DNA of 9,434 bases from Desulfobacterales bacterium (GCA_016735355.1 JAERRQ010000291.1:1-9434), one strand, 5' to 3'. Shown: positions 1-6,035, numbered from the stretch's first letter. Notes: a model not told the origin generated them from the letters alone. A program made the numbers and translations.

Positions 1-1
1 T

Positions 2-1525
2 TCCATGAATCCGATTACCATGGAGTATGAGCCCGGCCTTGCCTCAAACTGGTCAATATCGGATGACAAAAAGGAATTTACCTTTACCCTTAACAAAAAA
101 GCGAGGTGGAGTGACGGAACGTCTATAACAGCATCTGATGTCAAATTTACTTACGATATCATCATGGACCCCAAAAATCTTACCGGTACTCATAAGGTGG
201 ATATGGAACGATTCCATCCGCCTGATGTTATAGACGATTATACTATTCGGTTTGTTGCTGAAAATGTTCACTGGAAAAACCTTGGAGTCGCAGGAGGTTT
301 TCATGTCCTGTGCCGGAACGCTTTGGAAAAAAAAGATTTCAATAAAATTAATTTTGCATTTTCTGTTGTTTCAGGCTCTTGCAGGTTGGGAAAAATTGAT
401 GAAGGAATTTCCATAACTTTGGAACGGCGCAAAGACTGGTGGAACAGGGACGCCGAATCTTCTATCTCAACCGGCAACTTCCAGCATATAAAATTCAAAT
501 TTTTTGCGGAACGTGAAAATGCATTTGAAGCATTTAAAAAGGGTAATATAGATCTTTTCCCTATTTATACCTCCAGGATATGGATAAATGAAACCGGCGG
601 TGAAAAATTTTTAAAAAACCGGATTGTAAAGCAGAAGATATTTAACCATAAGCCCATAGGATTTCAGGGGTTTGCCATGAATTTAAGGAAACCGCCTTTT
701 GATGATATCAGGGTTCGCAAGGCCATGGCGCTGTTGCTTGACCGAAAAAAGATGAACAGCGTTTTGATGTATAATCAATATTTTTTACACAGATCGTATT
801 TTGAAGACCTTTATTCCAAAAATATACCCTGCCCGAATCCGCTTATCAAAATGGACAAGGAAAAAGCACGGGAACTGTTGAACAAAGCAGGATGGATTGT
901 TAACCCGAAAACAGGCTTTCTTGAAAAAAATAAAAAAAGATTCTCATTCAAGTTTTTAACAAGGAGTTCTTCCGCGGAAAAATTTCTTGCAATCTATGCC
1001 GAGGATCTTAAAGATGTGGGGATAGAGTTAGTGATAGACAAAAAAGACTGGGCTGCCTGGGCAAAAGATATGGATGGGTTCAATTTCCAGATGACATGGG
1101 CCGCCTGGGGTTCCGGAATTTTCAAAGACCCCGAGGGGATGTGGTCATCCATGGAAGCGGACAGGAAAGGCGGCAATAATATAACAGGTTTCAAGAATAA
1201 AAAGGTAGATCGCCTAATAGAAGAACAGAAGTCAAATTTCAATATCGGAGAAAGAAACAAAATATACAGAAAAATAGATCAATTAGTCTATCAGGATTTT
1301 CCCTATGTACTATTATGGAACATAAATTATACTCGTCTTCTTTACTGGAATCGTTTCGGCACCCCTGATACTGTACTATCAAAATACGGAGATGAAAGAA
1401 GCGCATACTGGTACTGGTGGATTGATGAGGATTCGGAAGCCGATCTGCGGGATGCCATGGAGGAGGAAACTCCATTGCCCCAAAAGGAGCGGTCAATCGT
1501 TTTCGATGACCTGTTCAAGCCGTAG
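2..1525 (+). CDS. ABC transporter substrate-binding protein, family 5 (YejA-like peptide-binding), 5' partial
   Basis: Extracytoplasmic binding protein that would deliver peptides or related solutes to an oligopeptide-type ABC permease (SBP_bac_5 family). The visible part opens inside the mature domain: the YEPGLASNWSIS stretch, then the typical WSDGTSITASDVKFTYD segment around residues 37-52 counted from the ATG at 5. The second lobe carries GFAMNLRKPPFDDIRVRKA near residues 221-239, a highly conserved family signature. The end, with YWYWWID followed by an acidic tail, resembles YejA-type proteins. Such proteins are usually about 550-620 aa, so roughly 90-100 N-terminal residues, including the signal peptide, lie outside the window. 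The frame is open to the left edge and the ATG at 5 is internal, not the true start. The gene ends at a TAG just before a long inverted repeat, so it is the last gene of its transcription unit; any permease genes would be upstream. The exact ligand cannot be read from sequence. Confidence 0.9.
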   Translation, partial: SMNPITMEYEPGLASNWSISDDKKEFTFTLNKKARWSDGTSITASDVKFTYDIIMDPKNLTGTHKVDMERFHPPDVIDDYTIRFVAENVHWKNLGVAGGFHVLCRNALEKKDFNKINFAFSVVSGSCRLGKIDEGISITLERRKDWWNRDAESSISTGNFQHIKFKFFAERENAFEAFKKGNIDLFPIYTSRIWINETGGEKFLKNRIVKQKIFNHKPIGFQGFAMNLRKPPFDDIRVRKAMALLLDRKKMNSVLMYNQYFLHRSYFEDLYSKNIPCPNPLIKMDKEKARELLNKAGWIVNPKTGFLEKNKKRFSFKFLTRSSSAEKFLAIYAEDLKDVGIELVIDKKDWAAWAKDMDGFNFQMTWAAWGSGIFKDPEGMWSSMEADRKGGNNITGFKNKKVDRLIEEQKSNFNIGERNKIYRKIDQLVYQDFPYVLLWNINYTRLLYWNRFGTPDTVLSKYGDERSAYWYWWIDEDSEADLRDAMEEETPLPQKERSIVFDDLFKP

Positions 1526-1589
1526 TGATAACAGATTTTATAAACTTAATAATATCAAATAATTATTAAGTTTATAAAATCTGCTATCA
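1526..1589. terminator. Long AT-rich inverted repeat, probable bidirectional terminator
   Basis: Two 22-base arms, 1532-1553 and 1562-1583, are perfect reverse complements around an 8-base loop. After one mismatch (1531 against 1584) pairing continues for five more bases, giving 28-base arms that run from directly after the TAG of the binding-protein gene to the TGA of the convergent MBL gene. The stem contains T-rich and A-rich runs on each strand but little GC. It sits exactly between two convergent genes, where a shared terminator is expected. It lacks the usual GC-rich stem plus U-tract, so termination is inferred from position and symmetry. Confidence 0.6.
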
Positions 1590-2495
1590 TAGAGTTTCTC
1601 TGAAATACTCCCCAAATCCCCTTACCGCATTTCCAAGGAAAATTCTTTCCCGTCTCTGTGTTTCGGCATCCATTTTACTAAAAACTTCCAGGTTGGAATC
1701 CTTTTCAAGCAGTACATCAATAGATCGGTTTATAAAATCATCCCCGCCTTTCCGGAATTCTCCGGCAAGAATATCTTTCCATAGAAACAACTGTTCCCTG
1801 AATCTGTTTAAAAGTCTGTGAGAGCTTTCCGCTTTGCCAAAATGCGCGTAGTGGATAGGCTGATTATCCAGAGCCAGCAGCTTATCCACACTATTTATGA
1901 AAATATCGAAAAAAAATCTTGGCGGTGTGGCGGGACGCAGGTATTCTTCTCCATTTACCAGGAAATAATTACCAGCTGCTTCACCGGCAAAAAATAAATT
2001 TTTATAACAGAAGCTCAGATGATGAGCTGCGTGACCCGGTGTTTCTATTACCATAAAATTTTTTATATCTGTTTCTGTATGCGGGATTAACCTCTCCCTT
2101 GCAACCGGTCCTGGGGGGCCGAACATTTCGGCAATATCTCCGAGTACTTTACGACTTCCCTTCCAAAGATTTTCAGGTTCAACAATATGTTCTATACCCT
2201 TGGCATGGCAGACAGCCTTTGCCATTGGGAATTGCTCAAGTATATCAGCCAGGGCGCCGCAATGATCTATATGTATATGTGTAATAAAGATATAATCCAG
2301 CCTCTCTATTCCTTCGGAATGTAACGAATCTATAAGCCTTTGTGCCGAACTGGCAGGGCCGACATCGACAATAAAGGTTATATCATCCCTACCGATCCAT
2401 GATCCTAAAAATGAATTAAAGCCCGGATCATCCTGCTTTATTTCAATCAATTTTGTCTTCATTATAATTTTAGTTTTCCTTACAAATTTCGACAT
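1587..2495 (-). CDS. MBL-fold metallo-hydrolase
   Basis: Cytosolic metal-dependent hydrolase of the metallo-beta-lactamase superfamily, 302 aa with no signal peptide. The metal-binding motif HIHIDH is at residues 73-78 (H73, H75, D77, H78), a third histidine lies in TPGHAAHH (H155), and a late histidine in HYAHFG (H218). The usual bridging aspartate is replaced by glutamate: the motif reads FFAGEAAG with E172. The C-terminal 80 residues form a helical tail ending in RERIFLGNAVRGFGEYF, which looks like a genuine family tail. Substrate is not predictable; relatives hydrolyse lactones, thioesters, phosphodiesters or glutathione esters. The ATG at 2495 has no well-spaced Shine-Dalgarno. An in-frame ATG at 2462 (protein starting MKTKLIEIK) begins right at the conserved fold and has AAGGA 14 bases upstream, so the true protein may be 291 aa. 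It is the third co-oriented minus-strand gene, 167 bases beyond the decarboxylase stop, and its stop lies inside the shared inverted repeat. Confidence 0.9.
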   Translation of the reverse strand: MSKFVRKTKIIMKTKLIEIKQDDPGFNSFLGSWIGRDDITFIVDVGPASSAQRLIDSLHSEGIERLDYIFITHIHIDHCGALADILEQFPMAKAVCHAKGIEHIVEPENLWKGSRKVLGDIAEMFGPPGPVARERLIPHTETDIKNFMVIETPGHAAHHLSFCYKNLFFAGEAAGNYFLVNGEEYLRPATPPRFFFDIFINSVDKLLALDNQPIHYAHFGKAESSHRLLNRFREQLFLWKDILAGEFRKGGDDFINRSIDVLLEKDSNLEVFSKMDAETQRRERIFLGNAVRGFGEYFRETL

Positions 2496-2545
2496 CCTTC
2501 ATATCACTTCAAAAGCACCTTACACTTTTTTTAACAAATAAACCT

Positions 2546-2585
2546 ATCTGTGTTTATCTGTGTTTATCTGTGTGCATCTGTGTCC
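2546..2585. repeat. Four tandem decamers ATCTGTGTNN
   Basis: Starting at 2546, 2556, 2566 and 2576 the sequence reads ATCTGTGTTT, ATCTGTGTTT, ATCTGTGTGC, ATCTGTGTCC. That is four head-to-tail copies of an eight-base core at an exact 10-base period, about one helical turn. It lies in the spacer between the MBL and decarboxylase genes. It resembles short tandem intergenic repeats that I recall from environmental genomes, but I cannot check this. It could be a dispersed intergenic repeat or a phased protein-binding array. Confidence 0.75.
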
Positions 2586-2662
2586 CATTGTTGTTTCAAA
2601 AGTGTCAACGGCAAATGAAGGATGCCCGAATTTCCTTATAAATTTTTTGGGATCAATTCTTG

Positions 2663-4318
2663 CTATCTATCTTCAGGCAGTATCATTCTATAAATTTTTT
2701 CCTGTTCATCCAGGATCTTCCTCAGAATCGTCATGTCCGTCAAAGGATTCATAAGCACAGATCGGAAAACAACAATCTCTTCCTTATGGCTGTTTCCGAT
2801 GAGCAGAGTCGTCCTTGATACAAAACTCTTGCCGGCCTCCCTTTGCAGTATTTGAATTATCCGGGTAATCTCATTAAGGCGCTGGTTAATGGCCTTCCGC
2901 TGCTCATGATCTGCGCCATCAAGTTGCTGCTGGATACTTAATGGGCATATTCTGTAAGTTATTATGTTAAGTTGAGGTTCCGTTATCAACTGAAAGTCAG
3001 GCCGGTTTTTTATCTCTTGCGCAAATTTGACCGCTGTTTCTATGCTATGTTCAATAAGAAGCGCGTAACCTTGTGTACCCATTATCTTGAGAGCGCTGTC
3101 TAGTATTATGGAATTAGCTTCCCTTGATCCGGCAATCGATTTGATGCCCAGATCAACAGAGCCAGGCCGGTTTATGTAGTTTGAATGATAAGCGACTGCG
3201 TCCATGCGCACCGGATCTTTAAAATATACCATTCCGCATGTCATCGGCATATATAATTGTTTATGACCGTCTATTGTTATGGAGTCAGCAAGTTCAATGC
3301 CTTTTAGCAGGTGCCTGTATTTTTTAGACATAATTGTAGGGCCTCCCCATGCGGCATCAACGTGATAATGTATATTGTTCTCAGCGCAGATACTACCAAG
3401 CTCGTCAAGGGAATCTATGGTTCCGGTTTCGGTTGTGCCTGCAATGCCTACAATAGCCAGTATTTTGGTTTTTTGTTTTTTCTCTTTTTTGATATCCTTA
3501 ATGATATTATTCAGACTATCGAGCTTTATTCTATTTTTTTCATCCACATCTACAGGAATAACATTTTTGTTGCCTATCCCAAGCAGTCCTCCGGCTTTTC
3601 TGAGAGAAAGATGCCCCAGTCTGGAGACCAGTACAACGCATCTCTCAATTCCGTAAGCATTATACGCAGCCAGGATACCCTCACTTTCAACACCTTCAAA
3701 CCCCTCTTGGGCAGGGTCAAAAAGGTTGTCTCTGGCGACCCACAAAGCAGTAAGATTAGCCAGGGTGCCGTCCTCTACAAAACAGCCTAAAGTTGTATGT
3801 GTATTCTGGATATTTTCATCATAAAAAATCCCCTCTTTTTGATAAAGCAGACGGTGTATCTTTGCAAGAACCTGTTTTTCAAGGACCGAAACAATCTTTG
3901 AAGTTTCAAGTTTAGCCACATTCTGGTTAAGGGCGGTAACTATTGTTTTAAGATGTACCATAAAAAATGGTATGGCGGAAGTCATATGACCCACAAAATA
4001 GGGAGAAGCTATGTTGACTGCATGTGGTGCAATATTTTCAATAAGATCCGTTATGACATCATCAAGTTTTTTTTCGGGTTGTTCGTTCAGTATGGAACTT
4101 GTAAAACAATTTGCCATAGCCTTCAGGCTGAACTCGCGGGTGACTCCCACATGTTGATTTAAAAAATCATGTAATCCGAAAAGTATAGGCCGCATATATT
4201 TTACTAAAGTATTTCTGGAAGTTTCATTTTCGGGCCTTAGGAATACCCTTATAAGAGACGACCAGTCTGCTACTAATTTTTTTTTCTCTTTGTTTGGGCC
4301 TGTTTCTTTATTATGCAT
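2663..4318 (-). CDS. panP: Group II PLP-dependent decarboxylase, PanP-type aspartate 1-decarboxylase
   Basis: PLP enzyme of the glutamate/aromatic amino acid decarboxylase fold, 551 aa, cytosolic. Visible landmarks: the N-terminal substrate-site segment FVGHMTSAIP at 108-117; NQNVAKLETSK at 131-141; the phosphate-binding EDGTLANLTALWVAR at 182-196; the cofactor-stacking histidine in GHLSLRKAGGLLGIG (H236); HVDAAWGG at 319-326 with D321 pairing to the pyridine nitrogen; and the Schiff-base lysine K353 in DGHKQLYMP. Overall length and the segments around 108-196 and 345-370 match PanP, the alternative to pyruvoyl-dependent PanD that makes beta-alanine from L-aspartate for pantothenate and CoA. 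Glutamate, cysteine-sulfinate or another amino acid remains possible as substrate, since group II specificity is hard to read by eye. The ATG at 4318 has no clear Shine-Dalgarno. A 10-codon upstream ORF overlaps it and might couple translation. The gene lies 141 bases after the MFS stop. Confidence 0.88.
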   Translation of the reverse strand: MHNKETGPNKEKKKLVADWSSLIRVFLRPENETSRNTLVKYMRPILFGLHDFLNQHVGVTREFSLKAMANCFTSSILNEQPEKKLDDVITDLIENIAPHAVNIASPYFVGHMTSAIPFFMVHLKTIVTALNQNVAKLETSKIVSVLEKQVLAKIHRLLYQKEGIFYDENIQNTHTTLGCFVEDGTLANLTALWVARDNLFDPAQEGFEGVESEGILAAYNAYGIERCVVLVSRLGHLSLRKAGGLLGIGNKNVIPVDVDEKNRIKLDSLNNIIKDIKKEKKQKTKILAIVGIAGTTETGTIDSLDELGSICAENNIHYHVDAAWGGPTIMSKKYRHLLKGIELADSITIDGHKQLYMPMTCGMVYFKDPVRMDAVAYHSNYINRPGSVDLGIKSIAGSREANSIILDSALKIMGTQGYALLIEHSIETAVKFAQEIKNRPDFQLITEPQLNIITYRICPLSIQQQLDGADHEQRKAINQRLNEITRIIQILQREAGKSFVSRTTLLIGNSHKEEIVVFRSVLMNPLTDMTILRKILDEQEKIYRMILPEDR

Positions 4319-4343
4319 AATAAGATGTTACGATAATGTTCAT
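4311..4343 (-). other. Possible 10-codon leader ORF overlapping the decarboxylase start
   Basis: An ATG at 4343-4341 opens a tiny ORF (MNIIVTSYYA) whose TAA at 4313-4311 lies just past the decarboxylase ATG at 4318-4316, in another frame. GAAGG ends 10 bases before the tiny ORF's start, whereas the decarboxylase ATG itself lacks a ribosome-binding site. This geometry would allow translational coupling. An ORF this short can easily arise by chance, so the call is tentative. Confidence 0.25.
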
Positions 4344-4394
4344 CCTGAATAAGCCTTCAAAAGGTATGGTTATCAGAAAAATTATGAAGGAATA

Positions 4395-4421
4395 ATTATA
4401 ACAACAACCTGTAAAGCGCAA
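4395..4421 (-). promoter_or_regulatory. Candidate promoter for the decarboxylase gene
   Basis: On the minus strand a perfect TATAAT (4400-4395) lies 15 bases downstream of TTGCGC (4421-4416), which matches the -35 consensus at three of six positions. The spacing is shorter than the optimal 17. A start near 4388 would give an untranslated leader of about 70 bases. The -10 overlaps a small AT-only inverted repeat (AATTAT/ATAATT at 4380-4397). If real, it would make the decarboxylase independent of MFS-gene transcription. Confidence 0.35.
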
Positions 4422-4459
4422 CTTATTAATGAGATCGGGAAGTTATTTTGTTCACGTTC

Positions 4460-5620
4460 CTAACCCTTTACAGGCTTTTTGGTTAAAAAACCGAGACCCC
4501 ACAGCATAACTCCTCCGCTCAAAGCCATAAGGCTGCTCATGAGAAAAAGGAATGACGAACCGGCTCTTTCGTACAAATAGCCGCTCAAAAAAAATCCAAC
4601 CATCATTCCCAGGCCGTATGAAACGGCATTATTGACTGCCTGCCCGAAAGTTTTGTTGAAATCATCGGTTAACAGATCAATGTACAGAATACTTGCCATA
4701 TGAAATGTGCCATAAGTTATGGCATGAAAAATTTGTGAAAAAAGGATGAGACCGGGCGACTCGGCGCAATAGAGGATAAACCATCTTAATGCCGCTGCAA
4801 AAAAAGAGAGGACAAGAACTTTTTCCAGAGTAAAACTTTTGAAAATCTTGTCGGAATTGATCATAACCAGCATCTCTGAAATTGAAGCCAGAGCCCAGGT
4901 TATTCCAATAAAAGTATTGCCGTATCCGAGGCGCTCAAGATGTATGGAAAAAAAACCATAATAAGCGCCGTGGCTCATCAGCATCAAAAAACCACAAAAT
5001 AAAAAAAGTATGATTCGTCTGTTTATATTTCTTTTAAATATAGATCCGGATAAACTCTTTTGTATTGCAGTTTCGGGTATTTTTGTTGAGACCAAAGCTT
5101 GAATCAATGAGCCGGCCAGAATGAGAAGAATTATAATTTTTATTGGAAAATAATCTATCAGCACACCAAGAATAGTTGTTACTATAATAAAACTTATTGT
5201 GCCCCAGACCCTTATCTTGCCGTAACTCTTTTTTTCCCCGGCCAGTATATCCATCGTAAAGGCTTCCAGGAAAGATATCAGTGGGGTAAAGAAAACACCG
5301 TAACAGATCGTAATTAACAGCATTACCTTGAAATTATCCGTATACAGGTAGAATGCCCATATCCCGGCGCTTAAAAAATTGCATAGTATGTAAATAGGCC
5401 TTCTTGCGTTAAAACGGTCGGCAACTATGCCCCAAATTATGGGAAACAGTATCATTGTCAGGGATCTTACAGCTGATAAAATTCCGATTTCAAAGCCGCT
5501 TAAATTGATATGGTAACAATAAAGGTTAAAATAGGGTAAAGATATACCCATCACACCGAAATACAAAAAGTATTGTGAACCGATAATTATTTTTGAGATA
5601 TTTTTTTTATCTTGAACCAT
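4460..5620 (-). CDS. MFS transporter, 3-phenylpropionate-transporter-like (MFS_1_like) family
   Basis: Inner-membrane secondary transporter of the major facilitator superfamily, 386 aa. Hydrophobic segments fit 12 membrane spans in two halves joined by a basic central loop near residues 185-202. The loop between spans 2 and 3 carries the MFS signature as GIVADRFNARRP (G64, D68, R69, R74). SYGKIRVWGTISFI at 132-145 and HGAYYGFFSIHLERLGYG in the second half (217-234), plus QIFHAITYGTFHMA at 296-309, are characteristic of the HcaT/NupG-related subfamily. Members are annotated as proton symporters for phenylpropionate, nucleosides or sugars, but the substrate here cannot be assigned. The ATG at 5620 lacks a visible Shine-Dalgarno; I chose it because the protein begins naturally just before span 1. 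It is first of three co-oriented minus-strand genes and divergent from mfd. Confidence 0.92.
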   Translation of the reverse strand: MVQDKKNISKIIIGSQYFLYFGVMGISLPYFNLYCYHINLSGFEIGILSAVRSLTMILFPIIWGIVADRFNARRPIYILCNFLSAGIWAFYLYTDNFKVMLLITICYGVFFTPLISFLEAFTMDILAGEKKSYGKIRVWGTISFIIVTTILGVLIDYFPIKIIILLILAGSLIQALVSTKIPETAIQKSLSGSIFKRNINRRIILFLFCGFLMLMSHGAYYGFFSIHLERLGYGNTFIGITWALASISEMLVMINSDKIFKSFTLEKVLVLSFFAAALRWFILYCAESPGLILFSQIFHAITYGTFHMASILYIDLLTDDFNKTFGQAVNNAVSYGLGMMVGFFLSGYLYERAGSSFLFLMSSLMALSGGVMLWGLGFLTKKPVKG

Positions 5621-5655
5621 GAATATTAAACATAAACGTGAACTGTTTCTTCTGA

Positions 5656-5685
5656 ATTATATATTTTGATAGTACATAATGTAAT
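5656..5685 (-). promoter_or_regulatory. Candidate promoter for the MFS transporter gene
   Basis: On the minus strand a consensus TATAAT (5661-5656) follows ATTACA (5685-5680, four of six matches to TTGACA) at an 18-base spacing. A start about seven bases further on gives a leader of roughly 28 bases before the ATG at 5620. The region is very AT-rich, so chance matches are likely, but position and -10 quality are good. Confidence 0.45.
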
Positions 5686-5763
5686 TTATGGCATCGTATA
5701 ATAAATCGCAATTTTTATTATTGAAAAAAAATTACCTATGGAATATTGATATCTAATCGGTGT

Positions 5764-5777
5764 AACCGTTCACGGTT
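5764..5777. promoter_or_regulatory. Palindrome copy 1, AACCGTTCACGGTT
   Basis: 14-base site with six-base arms AACCGT/ACGGTT around a two-base centre. The same site recurs at 5959 and 5980. It sits about 80 bases upstream of the candidate -35 of the MFS gene. Such symmetry is typical of a dimeric regulator's operator, though it is also the core of the 18-bp inverted repeat. Confidence 0.4.
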
Positions 5778-5852
5778 GAAAAAAACAAAAAAATTTGAAA
5801 TTTATAGCTAAAATGTTTCAATCATTAAGCTTCGATCATCCGTTACCATCTG

Positions 5853-5877
5853 GGTTCCCATGCAAAACTTGGGAACC
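5853..5877. repeat. GGTTCCCA hairpin, REP-like or terminator-like
   Basis: GGTTCCCA (5853-5860) and TGGGAACC (5870-5877) form a perfect 8-bp stem with a 9-base loop, followed by TTTT at 5878-5881. The form is that of a weak factor-independent terminator, but no gene ends upstream on the plus strand. A dispersed REP-like palindrome fits better. It lies centrally within the 236-bp inverted-repeat segment. Confidence 0.5.
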
Positions 5878-5920
5878 TTTTACACAGAGCTTTGTAAAAA
5901 CAAACTTTTGGTTTTTATTC

Positions 5921-5926
5921 TATAAT
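5921..5926 (+). promoter_or_regulatory. Candidate -10 box for mfd
   Basis: A perfect TATAAT occurs 110 bases before the mfd start. No good TTGACA-like element is found 16-18 bases upstream, so the call rests on the -10 alone. A transcript from here would carry the two downstream palindromes (5959 and 5980) in its leader. If the 236-bp segment is mobile, mfd would be using a promoter supplied by it. Confidence 0.3.
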
Positions 5927-5943
5927 TCGAGTAGAATTCGAGT
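5924..5943. repeat. Direct repeat of AATTCGAGT, 11-base period
   Basis: AATTCGAGT occurs at 5924-5932 and again at 5935-5943, separated by two bases. The first copy overlaps the last three bases of the candidate mfd -10 box. The repeat is exact; any role as a binding site is a guess. Confidence 0.4.
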
Positions 5944-5958
5944 TTTGCTATGTTTTTT

Positions 5959-5972
5959 AACCGTTAACGGTA
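5959..5972. promoter_or_regulatory. Palindrome copy 2, AACCGTTAACGGTA
   Basis: Twelve of the 14 bases (5960-5971) form a perfect palindrome, with the outermost pair mismatched. It begins exactly 21 bases before copy 3, about two helical turns, so proteins bound at both would face the same side of the DNA. A lone half-site AACCGA lies between them at 5973. It is located 64-77 bases before the mfd start codon. Confidence 0.4.
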
Positions 5973-5979
5973 AACCGAC

Positions 5980-5993
5980 AACCGTGAACGGTT
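5980..5993. promoter_or_regulatory. Palindrome copy 3, AACCGTGAACGGTT
   Basis: Perfect six-base arms around a GA centre; it is the exact reverse complement of copy 1. It lies 43-56 bases upstream of the mfd ATG. Bound protein here could block transcription into mfd. In RNA it could only form a 6-bp stem with a two-base loop, which is sterically strained, so a DNA role is more likely than a hairpin role. Confidence 0.4.
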
Positions 5994-6019
5994 ACAGTAA
6001 AGCATACTGCTCAAAAGGT

Positions 6020-6024
6020 AAGGA
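6020..6024 (+). promoter_or_regulatory. Ribosome-binding site of mfd
   Basis: AAGGA, 11 bases before the ATG at 6036. The spacing is at the long end but usable. Another ATG at 6028 is only three bases away and would yield a three-residue peptide (MFE) ending at a TGA that overlaps the mfd start. An in-frame TGA at 6033 immediately precedes the mfd ATG, so no earlier start is possible. Confidence 0.6.
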
Positions 6025-6035
6025 ACAATGTTTGA

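Larger units (their letters stand above)
5761..5996. repeat. 236-bp segment bounded by a perfect 18-bp inverted repeat
   Basis: TGTAACCGTTCACGGTTG at 5761-5778 is the exact reverse complement of 5979-5996. The repeats enclose 200 bases containing the GGTTCCCA hairpin, a consensus -10 box and a further copy of the palindrome. It has the size and architecture of a miniature inverted-repeat element without coding capacity. I see no clear target-site duplication: flanking bases are AATCGG on the left and GTAAAG on the right. The alternative is two copies of one operator site that happen to lie in opposite orientation. The inverted repeat itself is certain; the element interpretation is not. Confidence 0.6.
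5621..6035. other. 415-bp divergent intergenic region
   Basis: Separates the MFS gene (minus) and mfd (plus). Left part (5621-5760) is very AT-rich, with the candidate MFS promoter and nothing else obvious. The middle and right part (5761-5996) is the inverted-repeat-bounded segment with hairpin, palindromes and candidate mfd -10 box. The last 40 bases carry the mfd ribosome-binding site. An open frame at 5795-6055 runs through the repeats and past the mfd start; it lacks a ribosome-binding site and I do not consider it a gene. Confidence 0.7.

Noticed and set aside
1630..1680. DAETQRRERIF in the MBL C-terminus as a repeat inserted in a gene
   Set aside because: The string resembles translated intergenic repeats, but the surrounding RERxFLxNAVxGF pattern looks like the normal tail of this MBL family, so an insertion is not needed.
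2603..2608. Perfect TTGACA on the minus strand upstream of the MBL gene
   Set aside because: No acceptable -10 box lies 15-19 bases downstream, where the sequence runs into the tandem decamers.
2560..2754. 64-aa plus-strand open frame starting in the tandem decamers
   Set aside because: It begins inside the repeat and runs antisense into the end of the decarboxylase gene, with no ribosome-binding site or recognisable domain.
3311..3790. 159-aa plus-strand open frame
   Set aside because: It lies wholly antisense to the conserved PLP-binding core of the decarboxylase, so it is a shadow of that gene.
5594..5632. Short upstream ORF overlapping the MFS start
   Set aside because: An eight-codon ORF beginning at an ATG just upstream overlaps the start, but it has no ribosome-binding site and is expected by chance in AT-rich DNA.
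5761..5996. CRISPR array
   Set aside because: The repeats are only 14-18 bases, occur in opposite orientations and are spaced irregularly (195 and 21 bases), with no cas genes.
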